The notes under the pieces: generated by a model
Databases searched by the model: none
Seen by the model: only the letters and a program-made list of their open reading frames with translations
Told to the model about the DNA's origin: nothing
NCBI RefSeq assembly: GCF_023169945.1
Contig: NZ_AP025591.1
Location: forward strand, 5,390,481-5,454,480
Length of the DNA: 64,000 bases
Reading direction: 5' to 3'
DNA from: Anaeromyxobacter oryzae
GTDB lineage: Bacteria > Myxococcota > Myxococcia > Myxococcales > Anaeromyxobacteraceae
Program-made: the position numbers and the translations under genes
Shown here: positions 25,563 through 34,301 of the stretch, in pieces
How positions within the stretch are numbered: the first letter of the stretch is position 1
Layout of the letters: the number at the start of each line of letters is the position of its first letter

Positions 25563-26654
25563 ATGAGAAACACTCGCATCATCGTCACTCATTACGGCGG
25601 GCCCGATGCACTTCGGGTGATAGAAGAAGAGTGCCCCGAGCCGAAGGATGGTGAAGTGCGGGTGAGAGTGCTGGCCGCAGGCGTCTCCTTGCCCGACATC
25701 ATGGCGCGCGAGGGCGTTCATCCCGAGACGCCTCCGGTGCCCTTCACGCCGGGGTGGGATCTGGTCGGCGTGGTGGATCGGGTCGGCGCCGGTGTCCCTG
25801 GAGTCCAACCAGGCCAGATGGTTGCCGCGATGCCGATCCACGGTGCGTACGCGGGGTTCGTCTGCCTGCCGCACCATGAACTGGTTCCGGTGCCACCGGG
25901 GTTGGACGCCGCCGAGGCTGTCTGCCTCGTGCTGAACTACATCACGGCGTACCAGATGATGCATCGTTCCGCGAAGATCGGACCGGGCCAGCGCGCGCTG
26001 ATTCACGGCGCGGCAGGCGGGGTCGGCACGGCGTTATTGCAGCTTGGGCGCCTCGCCGGGCTGGAGATGTACGGGACCTGTTCATCGCGAGGGGCGCAGA
26101 CCGTCTCCGACCTGGGCGGTATCCCGATTGATTACCAGCATCAGGACTTCGTGAAGGAAATTCACCGCCGCACGAGGGAGGGCGTGGACGTCGTCTTCGA
26201 CCCTATCGGTGGTGCTCACCTCTGGCATTCCCGCAAGGCTCTCCGTCCTGGCGGGAGGGTGGTGGGCTATGGCCTCATCAGCTCCATTCGTGGGGAGGGA
26301 TTGACCTCGAGTCGTCCAGGTCGTCGTCAGCGCTTTCGCGGAACCGCCATCTTCGCGCTGTACATCGCCGGCGGCTGGGTTCTCCCGGGCCGGAGGCGGG
26401 TCGTCCCCTACAGCATCCAGACGCTCAAGCGGCTGAAGCCGGCATGGTTTCGACAGGATCTGCTCGCTCTGCTCGACCTCCTTCGACAGCAGAAGATCAA
26501 GCCGCTCATCGCGCAGCGATTTCCTCTTGCCGAGGCAAGACAGGCGCAGGAGTTGCTCGGGAAGGGAGGCGTGACAGGCAAGATCGTGCTCGTGCACGAC
26601 GAGTCGTCGCGCCGCTTCGCCGGGCCGGCCGCGAGCCCAGCCGGCCACGAGTAG
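25563..26654 (+). CDS. quinone oxidoreductase-like MDR protein
   Basis: A 363-residue medium-chain dehydrogenase/reductase without the catalytic or structural zinc ligands. The N-terminal GroES-like part contains FTPGWDLVGVVDRVGAGVPG. The Rossmann part starts at LIHGAAGGVGTALLQLGRLA and is followed by VVFDPIGGAHLWHSRKALRP. It most resembles NADPH:quinone reductases or crotonyl-like enoyl reductases. A Ser/Arg-rich insertion (TSSRPGRRQRFRG) and a hydrophobic stretch (FALYIAGGWVLPG) near residue 270 are extra. ATG 25563 is used because the conserved RIIVTHYGGPDAL starts there. Confidence 0.88.
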   Translation: MRNTRIIVTHYGGPDALRVIEEECPEPKDGEVRVRVLAAGVSLPDIMAREGVHPETPPVPFTPGWDLVGVVDRVGAGVPGVQPGQMVAAMPIHGAYAGFVCLPHHELVPVPPGLDAAEAVCLVLNYITAYQMMHRSAKIGPGQRALIHGAAGGVGTALLQLGRLAGLEMYGTCSSRGAQTVSDLGGIPIDYQHQDFVKEIHRRTREGVDVVFDPIGGAHLWHSRKALRPGGRVVGYGLISSIRGEGLTSSRPGRRQRFRGTAIFALYIAGGWVLPGRRRVVPYSIQTLKRLKPAWFRQDLLALLDLLRQQKIKPLIAQRFPLAEARQAQELLGKGGVTGKIVLVHDESSRRFAGPAASPAGHE

Positions 26655-26829
26655 TGCCGTCCCGGTCGCAGGGCCGATGGCAGCCGCCGCGGCCGGGCGG
26701 ACAATCTCCGAGCGGGCCGCGGACGCGAGGGCAAGAGAGCCGGACGAGGAATCAAGCCGGGGCTCCTCGCCGTCGCCTAGCTTCTCTCCGTCGCCGCTCC
26801 CAACTGCCTCGGCGACGAGGAGGACGAAC

Positions 26830-27258
26830 ATGCTTCAGCCCACGAACACGACCTTCGACCCGCAGCGGCCCGCCGGGCCGAGTCCCGACGTCGCCGTGGA
26901 GGACCACGAGCGTTCGACGAAGGAGGTGATCGATGATCACCTGGGACACTTTGGCGAGCGCAATCTCGACGGCATCCTCTCCGACTACGCGCCGGGTGCC
27001 GTCCTGTTCACGCCGGAGGGCCCGCTCAGAGGCGTCGAATCGATTCGGGGGTTCTTCCGCGCGATGCTCGCAGAGTTCGGAAAGCCCGGAGCGACCTTCG
27101 AACTGAAGCAGCTCACCGTCGATGGGGACCACGGCTTCATCCTCTGGGCGGCAGAGACTGCCGACAACGTGTATGAGCTGGGTACGGACACGTTCGTCGT
27201 GCGCGACGGGAAGATTCGAGTGCAATCGTTTGCCGGCAAGATCACTTCCAAGTCCTGA
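26830..27258 (+). CDS. SnoaL-like / NTF2-fold protein
   Basis: 142 residues behind a strong GAGGAGGAC site. The NTF2-like core runs from VIDDHLGHFGERNLDGILSD through AVLFTPEGPLRGVESIRGFF to FILWAAETADNVYELGTDTF, the cone-shaped fold used by SnoaL cyclases, ketosteroid isomerases and many proteins of unknown role. The 30-residue N-terminal extension is not part of the fold. Substrate unknown. Confidence 0.82.
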   Translation: MLQPTNTTFDPQRPAGPSPDVAVEDHERSTKEVIDDHLGHFGERNLDGILSDYAPGAVLFTPEGPLRGVESIRGFFRAMLAEFGKPGATFELKQLTVDGDHGFILWAAETADNVYELGTDTFVVRDGKIRVQSFAGKITSKS

Positions 27259-27296
27259 GAACACGCCCAACGACCTCGAGCACGCGAGAAGGACGA

Positions 27297-27324
27297 CCTC
27301 TCGGCGATCGCGATCGCCGAGAGG
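27297..27324. terminator. 28-base perfect palindrome between convergent genes
   Basis: The two 14-base halves, CCTCTCGGCGATCG and CGATCGCCGAGAGG, are exact reverse complements. The site lies 38 bases after the SnoaL-like stop and 51 bases from the 3' end of the convergent secreted-protein gene, so a bidirectional terminator is the simplest reading. There is no U-run. A protein-binding palindrome is the alternative. Confidence 0.55.
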
Positions 27325-27375
27325 TAGCGCGGAACATCACGCCATGCGGGATTGCGCGGCTCAGCTCGGAAGGCG

Positions 27376-28224
27376 TCACGGAACGGCGTGCGGCTCGCCA
27401 TAGATGAAGTCGTCCATCATCACGATGTCGCGGCCCGGTTCGTCATTCGGCCCAGGCGCCACGTCCCCGGTCGTGATCCGCAAGCTCGCGATGACCGGTG
27501 CATCGAAGCTGATGCCGAAGAAGGACAGGCTTCCATCGCCTGGCGAGGCGGGGACGAAGCTGCTGAACAGCAGGTGTCCGTCGATGTCGAAGTACTCGAT
27601 CCGCGTGCTGGCTCCACGGTTTCCTTCCTTCTTGCCAGGTCCGCTTCCATCCGGCTCGTCGACGTCGGTGAACACCGCGCCGAAGCCGCTGACCGTTGCT
27701 GGGACGGTCCCGTTCGTGCCGGGTACGAAGAACGAGGCCTCGGTGATGTTGCTGCCCACGGGAGTGAAGAGCCGCAACGGGCTGAAGGTTCTGAAGATGG
27801 TGCCGTACGTCGGATTGTTGAAGAGGCCCGCGAGGCCGCCCTGGGGCCCGCCCGATGGCGGCGCCTGCGAAAGGCCCATCCCCGGCGTGGTGAACTGGGC
27901 GCCGCGCGTATTCAGGAACACGTTGAACGGCGTGACCGGGGCCGTGGTCGCGTCGACCCCGCCGCCGCCGTCCCAGTTGATCTCGCGACGACCGCTGGCG
28001 AGGGGCCCTGCCGTGTTGCCGTTGGGCGCTCCCAGGGCGTGGCGGTAGTCGTCGACCGTGCCCTGGATCGAGGCGGCGCCCGGCCCCGCCGCCTGGAACA
28101 CCTTCGGCGGGGAGAAATCACTCGAGGTGTTGCCCTGCGCTTGCGTCGGCTCCGAAGTGAGCCACGTCATGACCGTCAGCACGACGAAGCCAGCCACGAC
28201 CGAGCGAGCCACCTGGGTCTTCAT
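27376..28224 (-). CDS. exported protein of unknown function
   Basis: 282 residues with a Sec signal (VVAGFVVLTVMTWLTSEPTQAQ) and an AGGTGG site upstream of ATG 28224. The body is Gly/Pro/Thr-rich with many beta-strand predictions. Its C-terminal half (TRIEYFDIDGHLLFSSFVP then SFFGISFDAPVIASLRITTG and DIVMMDDFIYGEP) is the jelly-roll-like pattern seen in PEP-CTERM-type secreted proteins, but there is no PEP-CTERM anchor. Probably a released or periplasmic protein; no active site was recognised. Confidence 0.8.
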   Translation of the reverse strand: MKTQVARSVVAGFVVLTVMTWLTSEPTQAQGNTSSDFSPPKVFQAAGPGAASIQGTVDDYRHALGAPNGNTAGPLASGRREINWDGGGGVDATTAPVTPFNVFLNTRGAQFTTPGMGLSQAPPSGGPQGGLAGLFNNPTYGTIFRTFSPLRLFTPVGSNITEASFFVPGTNGTVPATVSGFGAVFTDVDEPDGSGPGKKEGNRGASTRIEYFDIDGHLLFSSFVPASPGDGSLSFFGISFDAPVIASLRITTGDVAPGPNDEPGRDIVMMDDFIYGEPHAVP

Positions 28225-28567
28225 TCGCTACCACCTTTCCATTGTGATGCGCGACGTCCTCGCGAGCGATCGACGTTTCGCGAACGGGTGCGGGCGCAAC
28301 GTGTCTCATCACCACCTGATGGAGACCTCGTTGCAGCCAATACGCGCGCGGGACCCTCCGGTTACAGGCGCGACGAGCCGGGGGCCGGCTCCCGGCACTG
28401 CGAGGGGCATCCCCGCGCGGACTGCTGCGAGCAGGGCAGGTCATCGAGGTGAACACCTCAGGTCCACGTCATCGTTTGACGCCAAGTCGTACGCTGGCTT
28501 CGTCTCCCGTACGGCAACGTCGGCCAGAATGACGGTCAGGTCGGTGACAGCGGGGCAAGAGAGCGGC
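28225..28567. other. divergent intergenic region, no gene seen
   Basis: About 340 bases between the exported-protein gene (minus) and the lipoprotein gene (plus). No clear promoter or structured element was found. The lipoprotein start is uncertain, and ATG 28529 would shorten this gap. Confidence 0.3.
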
Positions 28568-29359
28568 GTGGGTTCGACGGCGGACCTGCGCGATCCGCGT
28601 CGGCTCCCACTCCGTTCATCCCTCGTGCGGCTCGCGCTGGCGCTGTTCGCGACCGCATGCGGGCAGGACATGACCGTGGACGTGCGGATGGGGGATCGCC
28701 CTCCCAACCCCGACTCGCCGCCTCCCTCGTCCCAGGAGGTCGCGGCGCGCGGCGCCCCGGCCACGTCGAGCACGTCGAGCGCGCTCCTGGCGGCGGGCGT
28801 CGCCATCGACCGGTTCCAGATCGTCCTCCACGACATCCGCCTCGAATCGTCCAGGACGCAGAACGGTGAGCACACGCCTGGCGAGGCCGTGATCGGCCCC
28901 GGGCCCGTGCTGGTGGATCTCTCCGGGACGCAGCTCGACCCGGGTGCGATGACGGAGGTCGTCCCGGCCGCCCACGTCGCCTGGAAGTCGTACTACGAGG
29001 TGGACCTCGATCTGCGCCCGGTCACGCAGGCGGAGGTCGACGCGAACCCTGCCCTGGCGCCGTTGCTCGGCCTCACGTTCGTCATTCACGGACGCACGGC
29101 GTCGAGCGGGCCGTTCACCCTCGGGTCGTCGATGCAGACGGTGCTGGTCCGGCCGGCGACCTTCCGTAACGGGCTGAACCACAACAACACCACGATCAAC
29201 ATCGCGCCGAACCGCTGGTTCGTCGGCCAGGATGGTGCGCCCCTGGATCCCGGCAGCGCCGATCCAGCGGTGCGGGCGGCGATCGAGGCCAACGTCGCCG
29301 CGTCGATCGACGGCTACATGGACGACAACCGCGACGGCAACCCGGATCCGCTCGGATGA
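28568..29359 (+). CDS. lipoprotein of unknown function (DUF4382-like pattern)
   Basis: About 263 residues if the GTG at 28568 is the start; ATG 28529 in the same frame is an alternative. LVRLALALFATACGQD is a lipoprotein signal with the lipobox Cys near residue 33. A low-complexity Pro/Ser linker is followed by IDRFQIVLHDIRLESSR and later LVDLSGTQLDPGAM, a strand pattern like DUF4382 outer-surface lipoproteins. The C-terminus (DGYMDDNRDGNPDP) is Asp-rich and may bind calcium. The stop overlaps the DUF3943 gene start by 4 bases (ATGA), so the two probably work together at the cell envelope. Confidence 0.75.
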   Translation: MGSTADLRDPRRLPLRSSLVRLALALFATACGQDMTVDVRMGDRPPNPDSPPPSSQEVAARGAPATSSTSSALLAAGVAIDRFQIVLHDIRLESSRTQNGEHTPGEAVIGPGPVLVDLSGTQLDPGAMTEVVPAAHVAWKSYYEVDLDLRPVTQAEVDANPALAPLLGLTFVIHGRTASSGPFTLGSSMQTVLVRPATFRNGLNHNNTTINIAPNRWFVGQDGAPLDPGSADPAVRAAIEANVAASIDGYMDDNRDGNPDPLG

Positions 29360-30873
29360 CCTCCGAGCTCCCATCCCGCGCGGGCGTCGTCGCGACCGTG
29401 GCGCTCCTCGCGCTCGTTCCCCGGGTCGCCGCCGCGCAGCGCGCCGCCGCCGTTGCCCCATCGCCGCCCGCTCGCGTCGCCTCGAGCGAGCAATCCCTGA
29501 AGCTCGAGGCGCCGTTCGGCGCGACGGGAGATCACGGCGGGGCCGTGTGGTACCGACTCTCCCCGCCCTTTGCCGACCCGCGGTTCCAGCCGTTCGCGTT
29601 CGAGCCCCGCAAGAACACCGCGCTCGCGCTGGGCGAGGTGGTCGGCATCGACTTCGGCATGTGGTTCGTCAGCTACTGGATCGGCAACGACTTCTCGAAG
29701 ATCGGCTTCGACACCATCGGCCAGAACTTCCGGAAGGGCTGGATCATCGACACCGATTCGTACTGGGTGAACCAGCTCGGGCATCCGTACGAAGGCGCGC
29801 TCTTCTACTGGGCGGCGCGCTCGACCGGACACGACTTCTACGAGTCGTTCGGCGCGTCGTTCGTCGGCTCGCTCGTCTGGGAGCAGTTCATGGAGGTGCA
29901 GTCACCGTCCGTCAACGACCAGATCACGACGTCGATCGGGGGCACTCTGCTCGGCGAGGCGCTGTACCGGATGTACCGCCTCGTCCTCGACTCGGGCGGC
30001 GCGAAGCCCACGCCCTGGCGCGAGGCGGCGGCGTTCCTCGTCGCGCCCGTGGCCGGGTTCAACCGCTGGGCGACGGGCGACCGGTACCGCGGGGAGATGC
30101 TCTTGCCGCCCTCGTGGATGGGCCAGCTCCACCTCGGGATGGTGATCGGCGGCTCCGCCGCCGATCACCGCACCGGCGCGACCGAGACGACGGTCGGGCC
30201 GTGGGGCAGCGTCGGGTTCCACGTCCTCTACGGCGTCCCCGGCACGCCCGACCTGCGCCTGCGCGAGCCGATGGACCACTTCGACATGAGCTTCGCGCTC
30301 GCCTTCGCCGGCAAGGCGGAGCCCACCGCGAGCCTCCTCATCCGCGGGCTCGTCCTCGGAGACGGGATCGGCCGCGGCGAGGGCTTCGGCGGCCTGTGGG
30401 GACTCTTCGCCTCGTACGACGTGATCGGCGTTCCCGTGTTCAAGGCGACCGGCGTGGGCCTCGGCCCGGGCGTGAGCCTCATGAACCGCTGGGGCTGGTT
30501 CGAGCTCCACGGGACGGCGCTGGCCGAGCTCCTGCCGTGGGGCGGCGGCGGCTCGATGGAGACGCTGTTCGCCCGTGACTACCACTACGGCCCGGGCGCG
30601 CAGGGGATGCTCGAGCTTCGGGGGCACTTCGCGGATCGCGCCACCCTGGACCTCTCCTTTCGCGAGTATTGGATCTCGGGGGCCTACGCCACGGGTTCGT
30701 ACGAGGACATGTCGTTCGCGAAGACGATGCTGACGGTGCGTGTCCACGGTCCGCACGCGGTCAGCGGAACGGTGGACTGGGCGCGCCGCCACGCGAGCTA
30801 TCCCTTCGCGCCGGACATCTCGCAGGACGCGACGGTCTGGTCGGCCTCCTACACGCTGATGCAGGGGTGGTGA
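29356..30873 (+). CDS. DUF3943 outer-envelope protein
   Basis: A 505-residue protein with a Sec signal (VVATVALLALVPRVAAAQ). The DUF3943 signature is clear: DSYWVNQLGHPYEGALFYWAARSTG followed at once by HDFYESFGASFVGSLVWEQFME (residues about 135-180). The C-terminal half has amphipathic strands ending in an aromatic tail (WSASYTLMQGW), as in outer-membrane beta-barrels. Members are found in Gram-negative envelopes and have no known activity. It is translationally coupled to the upstream lipoprotein gene. Confidence 0.85.
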   Translation: MTSELPSRAGVVATVALLALVPRVAAAQRAAAVAPSPPARVASSEQSLKLEAPFGATGDHGGAVWYRLSPPFADPRFQPFAFEPRKNTALALGEVVGIDFGMWFVSYWIGNDFSKIGFDTIGQNFRKGWIIDTDSYWVNQLGHPYEGALFYWAARSTGHDFYESFGASFVGSLVWEQFMEVQSPSVNDQITTSIGGTLLGEALYRMYRLVLDSGGAKPTPWREAAAFLVAPVAGFNRWATGDRYRGEMLLPPSWMGQLHLGMVIGGSAADHRTGATETTVGPWGSVGFHVLYGVPGTPDLRLREPMDHFDMSFALAFAGKAEPTASLLIRGLVLGDGIGRGEGFGGLWGLFASYDVIGVPVFKATGVGLGPGVSLMNRWGWFELHGTALAELLPWGGGGSMETLFARDYHYGPGAQGMLELRGHFADRATLDLSFREYWISGAYATGSYEDMSFAKTMLTVRVHGPHAVSGTVDWARRHASYPFAPDISQDATVWSASYTLMQGW

Positions 30874-30988
30874 CCGAGGTGGGTCGGCGATGCGCGGATC
30901 ATCGTCGGCCGACGCGTGCGCGTGTCGCGGACCTTCGTCTCGGCGACCGCAGGTGGCCAGGCCGGGGTCCGCGCCTTACGACGATGCC

Positions 30989-31096
30989 ATGACCGCCCCT
31001 GGGCTCATCGCGCGGTACCTGCCGGGGGTCCACGCCCGGCTCCGCACCGCCCACGAGGCGCTTCGGCTCCGCGCCCTCCGGCGCGACCGGCCATGA
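30989..31096 (+). CDS. possible 35-residue leader ORF coupled to nnrS-like gene
   Basis: ATG 30989 opens a 35-codon frame (MTAPGLIARYLPGVHARL...) that is basic and helical and whose TGA overlaps the ATG of the NnrS-like gene (ATGA). There is no strong ribosome binding site. It could be a translated leader or simply a chance frame; support is only the stop/start overlap. Confidence 0.25.
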   Translation: MTAPGLIARYLPGVHARLRTAHEALRLRALRRDRP

Positions 31097-32256
31097 CGCT
31101 CCGTCACGATCCATGGCGCGTGCTCTTCCCTCTCGGCGTGCTCCTCGCGTGGGCGGGCGTCCTCGAATGGCTCCTGTACGCCGTCGGGGCCACCGCGGAG
31201 TACCGCGCCGTCTTTCACGCGACCGCCCAGATCCAGGGGTTCATGACGTGCCTCGCGGTCGGGTTCCTCTACACGTTCGTCCCGCGCCGCACCGCGGCGG
31301 CCGAGCCCACCCACCTCCAGCTCGCCGTCGCCGCCGCCGCGCCGGTCGCCGCGACGCTCGCCGCATTGGATGGCCGCGTGGCGCTCGCCCAGGCGCTCTG
31401 GGGCGCGGGTCTGCTCAACGTGGCCGTGTTCGTTTCCCGGCGCGTGCTCGGCCGGGCTGGCCTGCGCGGCCTTCCGGGCGTGTTCGTGTGGGTCCCGGCG
31501 GGGCTCGCGGCAGCCGTGATCGGCGCGGTGCTGGTCGCGGTGGCGGCCGTCCTCGGCCCGGCCGAGGAGCCCGAGCTCTGGCGCCTCGGTCGCGGCCTGC
31601 TCCTCCAGGGCTTCTTGACCGCGCTCGTCGTGGGCGTGGGCGGGACGATGATCCCGGTCCTCACGCGTGGTCCTGGCGCGGCCGCGCCGGCGGCGGGATC
31701 CGCGTCGGGCCGCGCCGCGCAGACGATCGCCGCTGCGCTCTTCCTCGCGAGCTTCCCGCTCGAGGCATACCTCGCGCCCCGCGCCGGCCTGGCGCTGCGC
31801 GGCGTGATCTCCGGCGCCGTCCTCGTCTCGGAGGCGCGGCTCTGGAGGCCCCCGTCGATCCCCGGACTTCACCGGTGGCTCATCTGGAGCTCGGCCTGGC
31901 TCCTTCCCGCCGGGTATCTCGCCGCGGCGGCCGCTCCGGAGCCCCGGAGCACCGCGCTGCACGTGGTGTTCGTCGGGGGCTTCGCCCTCATGGCGCTATC
32001 GGTCTCGCTGCACGTCGCGCTCTCGCACGCTGGCCGCCCGGATGCGCTCGCGAGCTCGCCCTGGCAGGTCCGCGCCATGGCCGGCCTGCTCCTGGTCGCG
32101 CTCGCGTCCCGGCTCCTTGCGGGCGTCGACGCGGCGCGCTCGCGCCCGTGGCTCGGCCTCGCGTCCGGCGCGTTCCTGCTCGCGACCGTCGCGTGGGGGT
32201 CGCTCGTCGGCGCGGCGGTTCGCGCCGCGGCGAAGTCGCGCGAGGCGAGCGCGTGA
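31093..32256 (+). CDS. NnrS family membrane protein
   Basis: A 387-residue polytopic protein with about twelve helices. Family landmarks are the His-containing FHATAQIQGFMTCLAVGFLYTF at the start, GVGGTMIPVLTRGPG in the middle and LHVVFVGGFALMALSVSLHVALSHAG near the end. NnrS is a haem- and copper-containing membrane protein linked to nitric-oxide stress in denitrifiers. No nitrite or NO reductase gene is in the window, so a stress role is inferred only. ATG 31093 is used because the first helix follows directly. Confidence 0.88.
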   Translation: MTLRHDPWRVLFPLGVLLAWAGVLEWLLYAVGATAEYRAVFHATAQIQGFMTCLAVGFLYTFVPRRTAAAEPTHLQLAVAAAAPVAATLAALDGRVALAQALWGAGLLNVAVFVSRRVLGRAGLRGLPGVFVWVPAGLAAAVIGAVLVAVAAVLGPAEEPELWRLGRGLLLQGFLTALVVGVGGTMIPVLTRGPGAAAPAAGSASGRAAQTIAAALFLASFPLEAYLAPRAGLALRGVISGAVLVSEARLWRPPSIPGLHRWLIWSSAWLLPAGYLAAAAAPEPRSTALHVVFVGGFALMALSVSLHVALSHAGRPDALASSPWQVRAMAGLLLVALASRLLAGVDAARSRPWLGLASGAFLLATVAWGSLVGAAVRAAAKSREASA

Positions 32257-32403
32257 AGGCGCCCCGCTCCACGCGACTGTCGAGGTGCCGTTACCCGCAT
32301 CCTCGAACGGGTAGGCTTCCGCCCGACGATGCCAGCCGGGGCGCGAGGCGGCCGCCCCGAGCGGGCCGGCGCCGCGCCGGTCGTGGGGCGTACGATCCCG
32401 CGC

Positions 32404-32862
32404 GTGTCCGGGCACCTGTACCGGAAGCAGCACGTCGTCACGTCCGTCGTCGCCGTGATCGTCGACGACGCCGAACGCGTCGCGCTGACGCGGCGCGCGG
32501 TCGCGCCGTTCCACGGGCTCTGGGTGATGCCGGGCGGGAAGATCGATCTGGGCGAGCCGATCCTGAGCGCGCTCCACCGCGAGGTGCGGGAGGAGATCGG
32601 GATCGACGTCGTCGTCGGCGCGCTCGTGGACGTCTTCGAGCACCTCACGCCGGGTCCCGACAACGACCATTTCGTGATCCTGTACTACCGCTGCAGGCCG
32701 TCTCGCCACGACCTCGCGCCGAACCCCGAGGAGGTCGCGGAGGCGCGCTGGGTCCCGCGCGCGGAGCTCTCGCGCTTCGACATGCCGGAGGGGACGCGGT
32801 ACGTCCTCGGGAAGCTCTTCCCCGAGCTGCACGACCCGGAGCTGCGGAACCTCGAGACGTGA
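32404..32862 (+). CDS. Nudix hydrolase
   Basis: About 152 residues from GTG 32404; an in-frame ATG at 32329 would add 25 residues with no family similarity. The Nudix box GGKIDLGEPILSALHREVRE plus EIGI (Gly45 to Ile67) fits GX5EX7REUXEEXGU, with the metal-binding glutamates in REVREE. The N-terminal strand (VVTSVVAVIVDDAERVALTRR) and the C-terminal helix are complete. It hydrolyses a nucleoside diphosphate linked to another moiety; the substrate is unclear. The nitrilase-like gene begins 6 bases after its stop, so the pair is probably an operon. Confidence 0.9.
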   Translation: MSGHLYRKQHVVTSVVAVIVDDAERVALTRRAVAPFHGLWVMPGGKIDLGEPILSALHREVREEIGIDVVVGALVDVFEHLTPGPDNDHFVILYYRCRPSRHDLAPNPEEVAEARWVPRAELSRFDMPEGTRYVLGKLFPELHDPELRNLET

Positions 32863-32868
32863 ACGGCC

Positions 32869-34038
32869 ATGGTCGCGATCCTCGACACGGAGGTTCACCT
32901 CGAGTACCCCCTCGGGCACCACCTCCACTGCCTCGTCGCGCAGCTCCCGGTGCGCCTGCGCCGGGGCGAGCACGGGTTCACCCTCGTCGATCCCGAGCGC
33001 CACTGGCACCTCGTCCGCTCGGTCCTCGACCTGGTCGCGGACGGCGAGCAGAACCTCAAGAAGCTCCACTTCCTCGTGCTCCCAGAGGCGGCCGTGCCCG
33101 CGGCACGCCTCGACGACGTGCTCGACGCGGTCGCTGCCCGCTTCCGGCCGAGCACCGTCACCGCGTTCGGAATGGAGCACCTGCGCGTCCGCGACTACCG
33201 CGCGCTCCTCGCGCGCTTCGAGCGCGACAACGCGGAGGCGCTCGCGCTCGTGCAGCGGGACGTGGACTCGGGCGACGTGCTCGACCTGCCGGTGAACGCG
33301 GCCTGCGTCGCGGTGAAGGAGGCGAGCGGTCGCCTCCGCGTCTTCCTCGAGGCGAAGACGCACCCGTTCCGCGGCGAGGAGTTCGTCGACGCGTGGCAGG
33401 ACCTCTACCGCGGGCGGCACCTGTGGCTGCTCCGCGGCCGCCCCGCCTGCTTCAACTGCATGGTCCTCGTCTGCCTCGACTACCTCTGGCGCGATCTCTA
33501 TGCGTCGAACGCGCGACGGATCATCGACCACGCGAACCGGCTCTTCTTCACCGAGCGCCAGACGCTCGACGCGCTCTTCGTGCTCCAGGCGAACCCGAAG
33601 CCGGAGCACCGCGCGTACCGCGACGTGCTCTCGGGGTTCTACGGCGAGTACCTCGAGGATACGCCCGGCGTCCGCGAGACGGTCACCGTCTTCGCGAACG
33701 CCTCCGCCGAGAGCGCGCTCGAGGGCGTGGACGCCGCGGCGGGCTACGGCGTCTCGCAGGTGGTGATCGGCGGTCGCCACAAGCTCGCCCGCATCGAGAC
33801 GCCGGAGTTCTCGACCGACGACCTCGGCGGCGCGCCGGTGTGCCGCCTGCGCTTCGGGACCGGGACGCGGCTCTATTACTTCAACCTGCCGCTCCACCAC
33901 GAGCTCGACCCGCGCTCCTCGCGGCTGCCGCTCAAGGTGCACGCGATCCTGCGGCGCGACGGGGAGCGCTGGACGAGGGTGACGGGCGAGCGGATCGCCG
34001 AGGACCTCGCGCTGGAGCCCGGGCGCGCGCGCGGGTAG
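32869..34038 (+). CDS. divergent nitrilase/carbon-nitrogen hydrolase-fold protein
   Basis: 389 residues with no obvious close family. A Glu-Lys-Cys triad in nitrilase spacing can be seen: Glu73 in LVLPEAAVP, Lys163 in FLEAKTHPF and Cys202 in VLVCLDYLW, in place of the usual lPE, rKxhP and iCyD motifs. The N-terminal part carries many His residues (EYPLGHHLHCLVAQL). The region after 230 (LDALFVLQANPKPEHRAYRD, then STDDLGGAPVCRLRFGTG) could be the rest of the alpha-beta-beta-alpha sandwich. Function may be an amidase; this is inference. It follows the Nudix gene by 6 bases. Confidence 0.6.
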   Translation: MVAILDTEVHLEYPLGHHLHCLVAQLPVRLRRGEHGFTLVDPERHWHLVRSVLDLVADGEQNLKKLHFLVLPEAAVPAARLDDVLDAVAARFRPSTVTAFGMEHLRVRDYRALLARFERDNAEALALVQRDVDSGDVLDLPVNAACVAVKEASGRLRVFLEAKTHPFRGEEFVDAWQDLYRGRHLWLLRGRPACFNCMVLVCLDYLWRDLYASNARRIIDHANRLFFTERQTLDALFVLQANPKPEHRAYRDVLSGFYGEYLEDTPGVRETVTVFANASAESALEGVDAAAGYGVSQVVIGGRHKLARIETPEFSTDDLGGAPVCRLRFGTGTRLYYFNLPLHHELDPRSSRLPLKVHAILRRDGERWTRVTGERIAEDLALEPGRARG

Positions 34039-34301
34039 GGAGCGCAAGGGGTACGTACTGGACGAGCTTCGCACTTCGGGCAGAACGCCGCGGTCCGCGG
34101 CCGCGGTCGCGGTCGGGGGGCCCCGCAAGCGCCGCTTGCCAGCGCACCCGCATCCGGTCTATTCGGGACGCGTGGATCGTGCCCGCTAGCCCGAGTTGCC
34201 GCGTCCGCCCGCCGAACGGCAGGTGACGCGCCCGTCCGGATCCCGCCGCCGCCGTCGAGCGGTGCGGATCCCGTCCGTCACTCGCGCTCTCGAGGTACGC
34301 C

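Noticed and set aside
31113-34226. A 1037-residue plus-strand open frame over the NnrS, Nudix and nitrilase-like genes
   Set aside because: It is out of frame with three genes that have clear motifs and has the composition of an overlapping high-GC frame.
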